Shown: positions 1 through 7,621 of the stretch, piece by piece
How the letters are laid out: each line of letters opens with the position of its first letter
Position numbering within the stretch: position 1 is the stretch's first letter
Assembly: GCF_003668575.1 (NCBI RefSeq)
Contig: NZ_RCVZ01000009.1
Coordinates: 124,001-188,000, forward strand
Direction: 5' to 3'
Origin: Falsibacillus albus
Lineage (GTDB): Bacteria; Bacillota; Bacilli; Bacillales; DSM-25281
DNA: 64,000 nt
Made by a program: the position numbers and the translations under genes
The notes under the pieces: generated by a model
Database searches by the model: none
What the model was told of the DNA's origin: nothing
What the model saw: only the letters and a program-made list of their open reading frames with translations

Positions 1-89
1 ACCGTTGTCTGGCAATGGTTGCACTGCAACTTCGTAATTTTAAGCGAGTTGCTGCAAACAGGACAATTCGTGAGTAAAGGATACGACAT
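1..89 (-). CDS. DUF2089-type zinc-ribbon protein, N-terminal fragment
   Basis: Only the first 29 codons lie in the window; the gene runs off the left edge. The ATG at 87-89 (minus strand) follows a clear GAAAGGAG ribosome binding site at about 94-101. The visible peptide starts MSYPLLTNCPVCSNSLK and continues to a second CxxC pair (QCNHCQ), so two CxxC knuckles typical of a zinc ribbon are present. The spacing matches the N terminus of DUF2089 proteins, which I recall as small cytoplasmic DNA-binding-like proteins. The family name is inferred from this short stretch only. Confidence 0.55.
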   Translation of the reverse strand, partial: MSYPLLTNCPVCSNSLKITKLQCNHCQTT

Positions 90-252
90 GCTGTTCTCCT
101 TTCTTTTATTTACCAATATCATACACCATAAATTTCTATTTTTAAATATAAATTTAAAATAGTTTATAAAAATATATATAAATATTTAATAAATTAATTT
201 CGTTATTAATATTTTGAATAGGAGGCTATAAGTCTAGAATGGAATCTTATTA

Positions 253-281
253 TTTACAAAATAAGTTATTAATGATAAAAT
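253..281 (+). promoter_or_regulatory. sigma-A promoter of the T-box leader
   Basis: TTTACA at 253-258 and TAAAAT at 276-281 are separated by exactly 17 bp. Transcription would start near 288, just before the first conserved bases of the T-box leader. Confidence 0.55.
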
Positions 282-285
282 TTCG

Positions 286-562
286 GGAATCAAAGCGATG
301 AAGAGAAGAGTAGATGAACACCTTCTTTACAGAGAGCTCCGGAAGCTGGAAAGGAGTAAGAAGGTTTCGTTGAAGCAAGCCTCTGAGCGGCACATCGGAA
401 CAGTTGGGATGATGTGACGGGAGCTCCCGTTATTGAGCTAGGGTATAAGCATGCTGCAATGCCGTACCTGAAGAGGTTCATATGGCGATGTATGAACGAA
501 CTGGGGTGGCACCGCGAGAAAATCTCGTCCCTAAGACTAAGTCTTGGGGGTGGGATTTTTTT
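286..562 (+). promoter_or_regulatory. T-box leader (tRNA-sensing riboswitch) with terminator
   Basis: The conserved T-box core (GGGTGGCACCGCG) is at 504-516. It is followed by the terminator stem CCCTAAGAC / GTCTTGGGG and a T run near 556-562. Upstream, GCGATGAAGAGAAGAGTAGA (294-313) is a typical Stem I start with its AGTAGA internal motif. CGATG (296-300) can pair with CATCG (392-396) to close Stem I. Uncharged tRNA would stabilise the antiterminator and allow readthrough. The specifier loop lies near 367-380 (GTTTCGTTGAAG). I cannot fix the codon register: TTC (Phe), CGT (Arg) and GTT (Val) are all possible. The next gene is the MFS transporter at 704, so the leader probably ties export or uptake to one amino acid. 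Confidence 0.9.
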
Positions 563-565
563 ATT

Positions 566-661
566 TTGTTTGTTGCTGTAGCAACTAAAATGGATTCTCT
601 ATAAAATTATTAACTTTAAAATTGCGTAATAACTGAGAAAAGATTACGAAAACAGCCTTTT
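566..661. repeat. MITE-like interspersed repeat, copy 1 (5' end decayed)
   Basis: The stretch from GTTTGTTGCTGTAGC to GAAAACAGCCTTT matches, with small changes, the element at 26498-26681. Shared blocks are TTGCTnTAGC, CTAAAAT, TTAACTTTAAAA, ATTGC and GAGAAAAGA, then ACGAAAACAGCCTTT. It fills the space between the T-box terminator and the MFS gene. Confidence 0.5.
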
Positions 662-703
662 GTAGAAAATTTAGCAGGCCGGATAAATTAGGGGGGAATC
701 TCA

Positions 704-1951
704 TTGAGTTTGAAAACAATAGCAGAAACTTGGCGGTATCCATCGATTTTACTAATGAGCATCGGGATTTCAAGTGTCGGAAGCTGGGTTTATTTTATCG
801 CATTAAATCTTATCGTTCTTAACCTAACAGGGTCAGCGATTGCTGTCTCTGGATTATATATCATCAGGGCTTTGTCCACCGTCTTTACTAATTTTTGGGC
901 CGGGAGCCTGATCGACCGGATGAATAAGAAACACCTCATGATCGCACTTAATATCTTTCAAACCGTGCTGATTTTGCTGCTTCCATTGCTTTCATCCCTG
1001 GCTTTTATATATTGTATGGTCTTTTTCATCACAGCAGCCAGTTCCATGTATCATCCAACCTCCATGACGTACATGACAAAATTAATACCAGAGGGGAAGA
1101 GAAAGAGATTTAACTCTTTACGCAGCTTGCTTGATTCGGGAGCTTTCTTGACCGGTCCAGCAATAGCAGGAATGATGTTTACAATCGGGACGCCTGACAT
1201 GGCTATTTATATTAATGCCATCGCATTATTGTTATCAGCATTCATCACCATCTGGATGCCTAATGTTGAAGGCACTGCACGCCTTGGAACATCTGATGGA
1301 AGATTATCGATTATAAAAGATGATTGGAAGCTGGTTATCAGGTTTAGCCGTAAATATTCGTACACGATGATGATCTATTTTCTATTTAGCGCCATGAACG
1401 TCATGATGACCTCGACGGATTCTTTGGAAGCAGCATTTGCCACAAAGGTGCTTTCTTTATCTGAAGGCGAATATGGGGTATTAGTCAGTATAGCGGGTGC
1501 TGGCGTTTTGACAGGATCATTAATCAATACCATGATTGTCGAAAAAATACCTACTTCTTGGCTTATTGGAATGGGATCATTGATTACTGCAGCAGGATAT
1601 ATGGTGCTGACATCTTCCAACACATACCTTATCGCTTCGATCGGATGCTTTGTTTTGTCCTTTGCTGCGGCTTTTGCCAATACCGGTTTTTATACGTTTT
1701 ACCAAAATAATATCCCTGTGGATGTCATGGGCAGAATCGGAAGCATCTATGGACTTGTTGAAGCCTCTCTCGTTATCGTGGCCACTGCCATTTTTGGTAT
1801 CGCTTCTGAGCTCATATCCATTAGATTTGTTGTCGTCTCGGGATCATCTATCATGCTGTTAGTCTCCATTGCGCTGTTTATATTCAATGTTCTACCATCG
1901 AAGGCTGGGGTTTATCAACATGCTGCAGCCGAGACTAAAATTGTTAAATGA
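704..1951 (+). CDS. MFS transporter (MFS_3/EntS-like exporter)
   Basis: A 415-residue major facilitator with about 12 hydrophobic segments, placing it in the cytoplasmic membrane. The loop after helix 2 carries DRMNKK (about residues 71-76), a version of MFS motif A. Overall it resembles the MFS_3 group, which includes enterobactin-type and multidrug exporters; the substrate cannot be read from sequence. The start is TTG at 704, chosen for the strong AGGGGGG site 7 bases upstream. A T-box leader ends about 140 bp upstream, so expression probably follows the charging of one tRNA. That would suggest an amino-acid or peptide-derived substrate, which is inference. A repeat lies between leader and gene. 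Confidence 0.85.
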   Translation: MSLKTIAETWRYPSILLMSIGISSVGSWVYFIALNLIVLNLTGSAIAVSGLYIIRALSTVFTNFWAGSLIDRMNKKHLMIALNIFQTVLILLLPLLSSLAFIYCMVFFITAASSMYHPTSMTYMTKLIPEGKRKRFNSLRSLLDSGAFLTGPAIAGMMFTIGTPDMAIYINAIALLLSAFITIWMPNVEGTARLGTSDGRLSIIKDDWKLVIRFSRKYSYTMMIYFLFSAMNVMMTSTDSLEAAFATKVLSLSEGEYGVLVSIAGAGVLTGSLINTMIVEKIPTSWLIGMGSLITAAGYMVLTSSNTYLIASIGCFVLSFAAAFANTGFYTFYQNNIPVDVMGRIGSIYGLVEASLVIVATAIFGIASELISIRFVVVSGSSIMLLVSIALFIFNVLPSKAGVYQHAAAETKIVK

Positions 1952-2039
1952 AGCGAGGTTGGGGCCACTCAATCAATCTAGTTTAAAGGCGAAAATATGA
2001 GCCTAAACCGTTTATTTAGAATCAGTTATGACCACGCAG

Positions 2040-2109
2040 TTGATTGCCGTGCAAGACTTCGCTCACCGCCCGCCCCTCGGAAAGCGAGCGTCCTTCTGCG
2101 GAAATCAAC
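2040..2109. repeat. Bacillaceae imperfect palindromic repeat, shortened copy
   Basis: It begins TTGATT and ends AATCAAC, with the conserved inner block CTCGGAAAGCGAGCGTCCTT. It has the same ends and core as the copies at 19990, 48345 and 60799. The middle of the long form is missing. Another scrap (TTTACGAAAACAACCTTT, 2141-2158) of the MITE-like element follows. Confidence 0.6.
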
Positions 2110-2180
2110 CTTGCACAAGCTTTGATAAATAGCAATATTCTTTACGAAAACAACCTTTCAAATAAAAGGATACACAAAAA

Positions 2181-2213
2181 AACAAGCTCAGAGACTAGCA
2201 CTCGGAGCTTGTT
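2181..2213 (-). terminator. terminator of the ECF S-component gene
   Basis: AACAAGCTC (2181-2189) pairs with GAGCTTGTT (2205-2213). On the minus strand the stem is followed by a T-rich tract (TTTTTGTGT). It lies 25 bp past the stop of the gene at 2238. Confidence 0.75.
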
Positions 2214-2237
2214 CCCATGTTGAGCCATTCATGAAAA

Positions 2238-2759
2238 TTATTTAAAATAACGCATCTTTTTCAGCGCTGCGCTAATAGGGATGGCGATGATGATGCCGAC
2301 CACATTTTGAACGATGTTTCCAGGAATGGAGGCAACAGGTCCGATCCAGCTGCCATAGAGGATTCCTTCACAAATATAGTAGACAGCGAGCATCACTGGG
2401 GCAGAAACGATGGCACCAAGCAGGTTGAAAGCGGCGCTATTGCCATTGCGTCCATTGGACCAGGCGATCTTTCCGGCGATGTAGCCCTGCAGCCCACGAG
2501 CTACAACAGTGAACGGCGCCCATAATGTCCAGCCCGACACCAGGTCGAATAACCCCATACCAACCGCTCCGGCGATGGCGCCTTTTCGTGGACCGAATAA
2601 GAACGAAGCGATAAACGCCATTGCCGTTCCAAGATGGACCAAGCCGCCATTGGCTGCAATCGGTAATCGGATATTCAAAAAGATGGTTGCCACGAACACG
2701 AGTGCAATGAGCATGGCAGTCAAAATTAAATCAAAAGTCTTGTTGTGTTTTTTTTTCAT
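2238..2759 (-). CDS. ECF transporter S component family protein
   Basis: A 173-residue membrane protein with about five to six hydrophobic segments. GGLVHLGT (about 38-45) and GPRKGAIAGAVGMGLFDL (about 56-73) match the ECF riboflavin-type S-component (DUF1393-like) family. Such proteins bind a vitamin or its precursor and join the shared EcfA-A'-T energising module, which is not encoded here. No riboswitch is visible upstream, so the substrate is open; flavin, thiamine precursor and other vitamins are known in the family. It is monocistronic, with its own terminator downstream. Confidence 0.75.
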   Translation of the reverse strand: MKKKHNKTFDLILTAMLIALVFVATIFLNIRLPIAANGGLVHLGTAMAFIASFLFGPRKGAIAGAVGMGLFDLVSGWTLWAPFTVVARGLQGYIAGKIAWSNGRNGNSAAFNLLGAIVSAPVMLAVYYICEGILYGSWIGPVASIPGNIVQNVVGIIIAIPISAALKKMRYFK

Positions 2760-2863
2760 ATGAATAAACCTCTCAGAGTGTATTAGTTCCTGATTATTTT
2801 AGCATAAAAAAGTGGGGGAGGGCATTGGTTTTTGAAGAGCACTGTTCATTGGAGAGGTAAAAA

Positions 2864-3020
2864 AGGGAGAATAGCGCCAGTTTGTCAGAAGGAGCGTGAG
2901 AAACGGGAGTATAAGAGGATGAATAGCGCCCGTTTGGAAAGCACCACTTGTGAATCGGGGTCAAAAGAAGACTAATAGCGCCCATTTCGGAAGAGGCACT
3001 TCCAAAACGGTCGCTATTAA
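2864..3020. repeat. 52-bp-period intergenic array with ATAGCGCC core
   Basis: ATAGCGCC occurs at 2871, 2923 and 2975, exactly 52 bp apart, and one inverted core (CGCTATT) sits at 3011-3017. Bases between cores are only partly conserved (GTTTGG, AGCAC). The array fills most of the 308-bp gap between the ECF and VOC genes; I see no gene or promoter in it. Confidence 0.6.
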
Positions 3021-3067
3021 AGCTAATGAAGCTCTTCGCCAACCTCAGCGAGTGAGCATCTTGCAAT

Positions 3068-3490
3068 CTATTCTGGCAGGTCCCAATCCGGATTCCAGAC
3101 CACTTCCCACAAGTGGCCATCCGGGTCCTGAAAGTGTCCGGAATAGCCGCCCCAAAAAGCATCGCTCGCGGGATCGGTGATGACCGCACCCGCTTTTTCA
3201 GCTTGCGCCATCACCGTGTCCACTTCTTCTTTGCTTCCCACATTGTGGCCGATTGTGAATTCAGTTGGGTTTGGCGCACTCTGGTTCACCTTGGCTTCAT
3301 GTGCGATATCCTTCTGTTTCCAGAGGGCGAGTTTCAGCCCCGACTGCAGGTCGAAAAAGGCAACTGCCCCATGCTCGAACTCCTGGCCGATGATGCCTTC
3401 GGTTTCCAATCCAAGTCCATTTTGATAAAAGTCCAATGATCTTTCCAAATCAACTACGCCTAACGTTAGTACAGAAATTCGTGGTTTCAT
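3068..3490 (-). CDS. VOC family protein (glyoxalase/bleomycin-resistance fold)
   Basis: 140 residues with two beta-alpha-beta-beta-beta modules. The N-terminal module begins with LTLGVVDLERSLDFYQNGLG. The C-terminal module ends with GHFQDPDGHLWEVVWNP, the typical VOC metal-site strand with a Glu (WEVVW). VOC enzymes bind a divalent metal and act as glyoxalases, dioxygenases or resistance proteins; the reaction here is unknown. The ATG at 3490 follows a TAGGAGG site. It is the last of a run of minus-strand genes, but large gaps suggest separate transcription. Confidence 0.85.
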   Translation of the reverse strand: MKPRISVLTLGVVDLERSLDFYQNGLGLETEGIIGQEFEHGAVAFFDLQSGLKLALWKQKDIAHEAKVNQSAPNPTEFTIGHNVGSKEEVDTVMAQAEKAGAVITDPASDAFWGGYSGHFQDPDGHLWEVVWNPDWDLPE

Positions 3491-3543
3491 GGAATCCTCC
3501 TAGAAAAGAATGATAATGTTTGTCCTCGTATCCTGATGCGATA

Positions 3544-4032
3544 TTAGTTAAGTTGATATTGTATAAGCTGACGGTTCATACCTATGTATTCTTCACTGCC
3601 AATTCTGCTTATTTCATGAAACCCCAGCTTCTCGAGCATTTTTCTTGAGCGGACATTGGCTTTGTTTGTTTCTGCCATAAATGTTGTAATGCCAAATTTT
3701 TTTGTGCCATATTCCATCATACACCGAGCAGCATCACAGCCAATCCCTTTTCCCCACAGGCCGCTCTCACCAATTGCAATGCCTAATTCAGCCGTATGAT
3801 CATTCATACAGGCTAAGTCTGCATATCCAATCAAGCTCTCATTTAGCGCAATTCCCATTCGGATGAAATCCTTTGCCTTATTATTAACACAACGGAGCCA
3901 CCATTTATATAATTCTTCGGGATTTCTATTTTTCTCCCATCCATTGGCTGAACAGAAAACGTCATCCTTACTCCAGGTTAAGACCTTTTCAAAATCGTTT
4001 ATGGTGATGGGTCTAATCTTTATGCGTTCCAA
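3544..4032 (-). CDS. GNAT family N-acetyltransferase (RimJ/RimL type)
   Basis: 162 residues. The acetyl-CoA binding motif is GLWGKGIGCDA (about 91-101). The later N-x-R-S-x-x-x-x-E-K-x-G-F pattern (about 126-138) is typical of RimJ/RimL-like N-acetyltransferases. The acceptor is unknown; protein N termini, amino acids and antibiotics are all used by relatives. It lies 9 bp downstream of the DinB gene on the same strand, so the two are probably co-transcribed. Confidence 0.85.
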   Translation of the reverse strand: MERIKIRPITINDFEKVLTWSKDDVFCSANGWEKNRNPEELYKWWLRCVNNKAKDFIRMGIALNESLIGYADLACMNDHTAELGIAIGESGLWGKGIGCDAARCMMEYGTKKFGITTFMAETNKANVRSRKMLEKLGFHEISRIGSEEYIGMNRQLIQYQLN

Positions 4033-4041
4033 TTTAATTCC

Positions 4042-4488
4042 TCAAATCAAAATTTGATTGCGGATATGGTGCTCCATATGGTCCAGGTAATCACGTATGA
4101 GCCATTCAAGTGTCCGCTGTTCGTTATTCCCAATGTCGCAAAGGTTGGATAGCTTTTCTGTTGGGACATTTTCAATGATTGCTGCAATTTGTTTATTTAA
4201 TGATTGAAAAAGGGTGAAGATTTCCTCGAGCGGCCGATCATGATAATGCTGAATCGCCACCCATTGTTCCTGATCATACGTTTGAATTGCATATACTTGT
4301 TCTGCATATTGAATGTTGATGAATCGTGCCATATTGTTTACAGCAGAGTCGCAGAGGTGTCCCACGATTTCTTTTTTAGACCATTTTGTTGGCGAGGGCC
4401 TGGTTGAAATTTCTCTTTCAGACATCGTGCTGAACACATCAGGTAAGACGTTGATCCAGTGATTGAGTCTTTCCACAACCTTCTGCAT
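4042..4488 (-). CDS. DinB superfamily protein
   Basis: 148 residues, predicted four-helix bundle. His44 (IVGHLCDSA) and the C-terminal DHMEHHIRN motif (about 136-143) supply the three-histidine metal site of the DinB/YfiT family. Members include thiol-dependent transferases (bacillithiol-type) and many of unknown function. The ATG at 4488 follows a GGGGGAGTG site. It is first in a likely two-gene operon with the downstream GNAT gene. A second DinB family protein lies at 25947. Confidence 0.8.
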   Translation of the reverse strand: MQKVVERLNHWINVLPDVFSTMSEREISTRPSPTKWSKKEIVGHLCDSAVNNMARFINIQYAEQVYAIQTYDQEQWVAIQHYHDRPLEEIFTLFQSLNKQIAAIIENVPTEKLSNLCDIGNNEQRTLEWLIRDYLDHMEHHIRNQILI

Positions 4489-4660
4489 AGTACCACTCCC
4501 CCTGATTCTTTATATAAAACTTTATTCGGCTGCCATCATGAAAATCCCTTTTTTCAAAAGAAGGCACTGATGAAATCTATTGAACAAGCAGATCCAGATA
4601 GTTTAATATAAAGATGTAAGATGGAAGGAATTAGTAGCGAACGAATAGGGGAGGAAGATC

Positions 4661-5056
4661 ATGGGTAGACTAGTGCATTTCGAAATTCACGTGGACGATA
4701 TGGATCGTGCCAAGAAGTTTTATGGAGAAGTATTCAACTGGTCATTTCAAGACTGGAGCGAGTACGCGGGAATGCCTTATTTCGGGGCAGTGACAGGCGA
4801 TGAGAAGGAGCCCGGGATCAACGGTGCGCTCATGCAGCGTCAAAGTCCTCCGCCACAGCCAGGCCAAGCGATGAATGGATATGCTTGTACGATGGGTGTA
4901 GAAGACTACGACCTAACAGAAGAAAAGATCCTGCAAAACGGCGGCACAGTGGCTATGCCGAAATATGCTCTGCCAGGAATGGCATGGCAAGGCTATTACA
5001 TGGACACCGAAGGCAACATCTTCGGCATTCATCAGCCGGATGAGAATGCGAAATAA
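4661..5056 (+). CDS. VOC family protein
   Basis: 131 residues. HFEIHVDDMDRAKKFYGEVF (about 6-25) is a classic first VOC module. The second ends GYYMDTEGNIFGIHQPDE, resembling the glyoxalase-like group annotated as hydroxylases or hypothetical proteins in Bacillus. The His and Glu positions of the metal site are partly present (His6), but the C-terminal Glu is replaced in FGIHQ, so enzymatic activity is uncertain. GGGGAGGAAG precedes the ATG. It is a single gene with its own terminator. Confidence 0.85.
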   Translation: MGRLVHFEIHVDDMDRAKKFYGEVFNWSFQDWSEYAGMPYFGAVTGDEKEPGINGALMQRQSPPPQPGQAMNGYACTMGVEDYDLTEEKILQNGGTVAMPKYALPGMAWQGYYMDTEGNIFGIHQPDENAK

Positions 5057-5082
5057 TCATCAGAAATAAGATGGAACGTTTA

Positions 5083-5117
5083 AAATCCCGAGGCTGAATG
5101 GCTTCGGGATTTTTTTA
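5083..5117 (+). terminator. terminator of the VOC gene
   Basis: AAATCCCGAGG pairs with CTTCGGGATTT around a short loop, followed by seven T. Confidence 0.85.
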
Positions 5118-5240
5118 CGAAGAAGTATTCGAGCGCTTTCTACAAATCTATTGAATATTTTACATAAAATGGTTGGTTGCGGGTAAACTATCGTTTATAA
5201 TATATCTGAATTTAGAAAATGAAGGAAAGAGGAACTGCTT

Positions 5241-6203
5241 GTGATTGAATTATTCATTGGACTCTTAGCATTTTTCGTCACTTGGATGACCGTGCCTTTT
5301 CTTAGGAATTTAGCGATTCGTTTCCATTTCGTTGATATGCCCAATCACCGTAAAGTCCATAAAGACCCGCTTCCAATGCTGGGAGGAGCAGCGATCTTCT
5401 TCGGATTGATTGTTTCTCTGCTCGTTGTAAAATGGCTTGGCTATCCTTTGGACAAGGTCAATGTGGGAATTGTAGCCGGTGCGATCATGGTCTTTGCGAT
5501 TGGCTTGATCGACGACTATTTTAAAACACGGAGCAAGGATTTCCCGGCATTCCCCAGATTCATCATCCAAATTGCGGCTGCCTATTTAGTCGTTCACTTT
5601 GGTGGGGCGGTAAGGGGAATTGGCATCCCATATCCGGAGTATCACTATATCATTTTTCCACATTCCATTTCCGTTGTGTTGACAGTCATTTGGATTGTCG
5701 GGGTCATCAATGTGTTTAATTTTCTGGATGGAATCGATGGCCTTGCAGCTGGCATCGCAGCGATTTCATCGATTACCCTCGTATCTGTCGCTTTGGTTCA
5801 AGGCCAAATGAATGCAGCTTTCTGTGCCATTGCCTTGACTGGGTCTTCATTGGGGTTCTTAAAACACAATTTCTTTCCAGCGCGGATCATCATGGGAGAT
5901 TCAGGTTCTGGTCTGATCGGTTTCCTGTTAGCTTCCATTGCTATAATCGGTACAATGAAGAAAATTACGATTTTATCGATTTTCGTTCCTATACTCGCTT
6001 TAGGCGTCCCGATTCTGGATGGGATTCGAGTCGTGATTCAGCGCATGATGAAAGGGAAAGCCCCTTACGCAGCAGATCGGACACACGGCCACCATAAATT
6101 GCTGGATGCAGGCTTCACCCAAAAACAAGCGGTTTTCATTCTTTATTTAATAGGAACGTGTTTCTCATTGACATCCGTGATTATTTTATTATTAAATGGA
6201 TGA
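5241..6203 (+). CDS. tagO: undecaprenyl-phosphate GlcNAc-1-phosphate transferase (TagO/MraY family)
   Basis: 320 residues with about ten membrane segments. It transfers GlcNAc-1-phosphate from UDP-GlcNAc to undecaprenyl phosphate, the first step of wall teichoic acid synthesis. Family motifs are all present: HRKVH (36-40), the Asp pair DD (91-92), NVFNFLDGIDGLA (157-169), GDSGS (219-223) and HGHH (282-285). B. subtilis TagO is a little longer (about 358), so the C terminus is short here. The GTG at 5241 is used because AAAGAGGA precedes it at the right distance. It is monocistronic with a terminator. Other members of the family (WecA-type for other glycans) cannot be excluded. Confidence 0.85.
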   Translation: MIELFIGLLAFFVTWMTVPFLRNLAIRFHFVDMPNHRKVHKDPLPMLGGAAIFFGLIVSLLVVKWLGYPLDKVNVGIVAGAIMVFAIGLIDDYFKTRSKDFPAFPRFIIQIAAAYLVVHFGGAVRGIGIPYPEYHYIIFPHSISVVLTVIWIVGVINVFNFLDGIDGLAAGIAAISSITLVSVALVQGQMNAAFCAIALTGSSLGFLKHNFFPARIIMGDSGSGLIGFLLASIAIIGTMKKITILSIFVPILALGVPILDGIRVVIQRMMKGKAPYAADRTHGHHKLLDAGFTQKQAVFILYLIGTCFSLTSVIILLLNG

Positions 6204-6239
6204 TTGTCATGTAGGTGAAATGATATTGATGAAATAACA

Positions 6240-6266
6240 AGACCGGCTAATCCAATTAGCCGGTCT
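6240..6266. terminator. bidirectional terminator
   Basis: AGACCGGCTAA pairs with TTAGCCGGTCT. TTATTT follows on the plus strand and TTGTTATTT on the minus strand, so it can serve both convergent genes. Confidence 0.8.
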
Positions 6267-6284
6267 TTATTTATGAGCTGAGCT

Positions 6285-6647
6285 TTATGGAGCGTCACTT
6301 CTGTATTGCAGCCATTTATCAATCTCAGACTTTAAAAAGCGGACGTGATTATCGATTTTTAAGTAGGGAATGAATTGGTATTTATCATAAGCACCTTGAC
6401 TGCTAATTGCCGCTTTATTGATATCGTCTACTCTGATAATGGTTTCGATGGTTTTCTCACTCACATTCAGATATTTGGAAAGCTGCTTTTCATCCATCAA
6501 TTCAGGGGCTGCTTTTGATGAGCCGGTCATGCTGTCACTTGCAGCACTGTCTGTTGAATGGGCAAAAGCATCCCTGAAAATAAAAGCAGATATGACGAGC
6601 GATAATCCTAAAATAAACGCACTAATGATGTAAGTTAATTGTTTCAC
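6285..6647 (-). CDS. membrane-anchored protein with excisionase/MerR-like helix-turn-helix segment
   Basis: 120 residues. One N-terminal membrane segment (about 5-25) is followed by a low-complexity Ser/Ala linker. After that, LMDEKQLSKYLNVSEKTIETI (about 51-71) and FIPYLKIDNHVRFLKSEIDKWL (about 92-113) have the layout of an excisionase-family (HTH_17) DNA-binding domain. With no positive cluster after the anchor, the domain would face outside, where DNA binding makes little sense; it may bind something else. The ATG at 6647 has an AAGGAGGTAAAGGG site. Function unknown. Confidence 0.6.
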   Translation of the reverse strand: MKQLTYIISAFILGLSLVISAFIFRDAFAHSTDSAASDSMTGSSKAAPELMDEKQLSKYLNVSEKTIETIIRVDDINKAAISSQGAYDKYQFIPYLKIDNHVRFLKSEIDKWLQYRSDAP

Positions 6648-6856
6648 CCTTTACCTCCTTCCCCAATGTCATCGATATAGTTAATGTATATTTTAGCATA
6701 ATATTCCAAACCATTATGGGTTATTTTGCAAATTGCAGATAAGGAGACTGAAAGTCAGACTCCTTTTGTGATTATTTCTTAGACCATCATTCATAAGTAC
6801 CTTCCCATCACATGTGCATACCATAATTTTATAAACTGTGAAGGGATTGACAAAAC

Positions 6857-7462
6857 ATGTACTACGTTCCATATGGATATCCAAGTCCATATATGTATGC
6901 ACCAATTTATTATGATGACAGGCAGGCGTATTGGCCATATCCTTATCAAATAGAACAAGCAGGCTATTTTCAACCCGCTGATCAACGGGTGGTATTGAGG
7001 GATTATGGACCAAATCCTTATGTCGTGAATATCAATGGAGCAACGAAGCAAAACAATACGTATCGCACCGCACTTTGGACAGGCGAGCATTTGCAAGTCA
7101 CGTTGATGAGCATTGGCGTCGGGGAGGATATTGGTTTGGAAATCCATCCTCATGTCGACCAATTCCTGCGCATCGAACAGGGACAAGGGCTTGTGCAAAT
7201 GGGGAAGAGCAAAGATTATTTAACGTTTCAACGAAATGTAATGGACGATTCCGCCATCATGATCCCAGCCGGGACATGGCATAACGTGACGAATACAGGG
7301 AATGTGCCGCTGAAGCTCTATTCCATCTACGCCCCGCCTAACCATCCATTCGGCACGGTTCATCGGACCAAAGCCGAAGCAGAGGCGGCAGAAGAAGCCA
7401 GCGGTCATGGAATGCCGAATAGACTGAAGATGCTGGACTATCAACATGGGTTTTATTTGTAA
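6857..7462 (+). CDS. cupin domain protein with Tyr/Pro-rich N terminus
   Basis: 201 residues. Residues 1-40 are rich in Tyr and Pro, as in several spore coat proteins. Residues 75-160 form a cupin barrel: motif 1 has HPHVDQ (97-102; Gln where Glu is usual) and motif 2 has PAGTWHNVTN (137-146). Metal binding by His97, His99 and His142 is likely. The closest proteins I recall are Bacillus cupins of unknown role. A coat or germination role is inference from the N terminus only. It is a single gene; the ATG has a weak site (GAAGGGATTG) upstream. Confidence 0.75.
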   Translation: MYYVPYGYPSPYMYAPIYYDDRQAYWPYPYQIEQAGYFQPADQRVVLRDYGPNPYVVNINGATKQNNTYRTALWTGEHLQVTLMSIGVGEDIGLEIHPHVDQFLRIEQGQGLVQMGKSKDYLTFQRNVMDDSAIMIPAGTWHNVTNTGNVPLKLYSIYAPPNHPFGTVHRTKAEAEAAEEASGHGMPNRLKMLDYQHGFYL

Positions 7463-7487
7463 GGTCAATTAGATGCAGGGAAGAAAT

Positions 7488-7522
7488 AGGAGGGACGCTT
7501 AAGGCGCTATCCCTCCTTTTTT
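7488..7522 (+). terminator. terminator of the cupin gene
   Basis: AGGAGGGA (7488-7495) pairs with TCCCTCCT (7510-7517), with inner GC pairs, followed by a T run. Confidence 0.85.
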
Positions 7523-7556
7523 GATATGGCAGATTTCTCAAAAAATTCATTAGTTG

Positions 7557-7590
7557 TTGATTGAAGCGAGCGTCCTTCTGCGGAAATCAC
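7557..7590. repeat. deleted copy of the Bacillaceae palindromic repeat
   Basis: The 5' end (TTGATTGAAGCG) is fused directly to the 3' block (AGCGTCCTTCTGCGG AAATCA). The whole centre of the element is lost. Confidence 0.5.
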
Positions 7591-7621
7591 CAGTTCACAC
7601 CCTTTGATCCTGATTACACAA

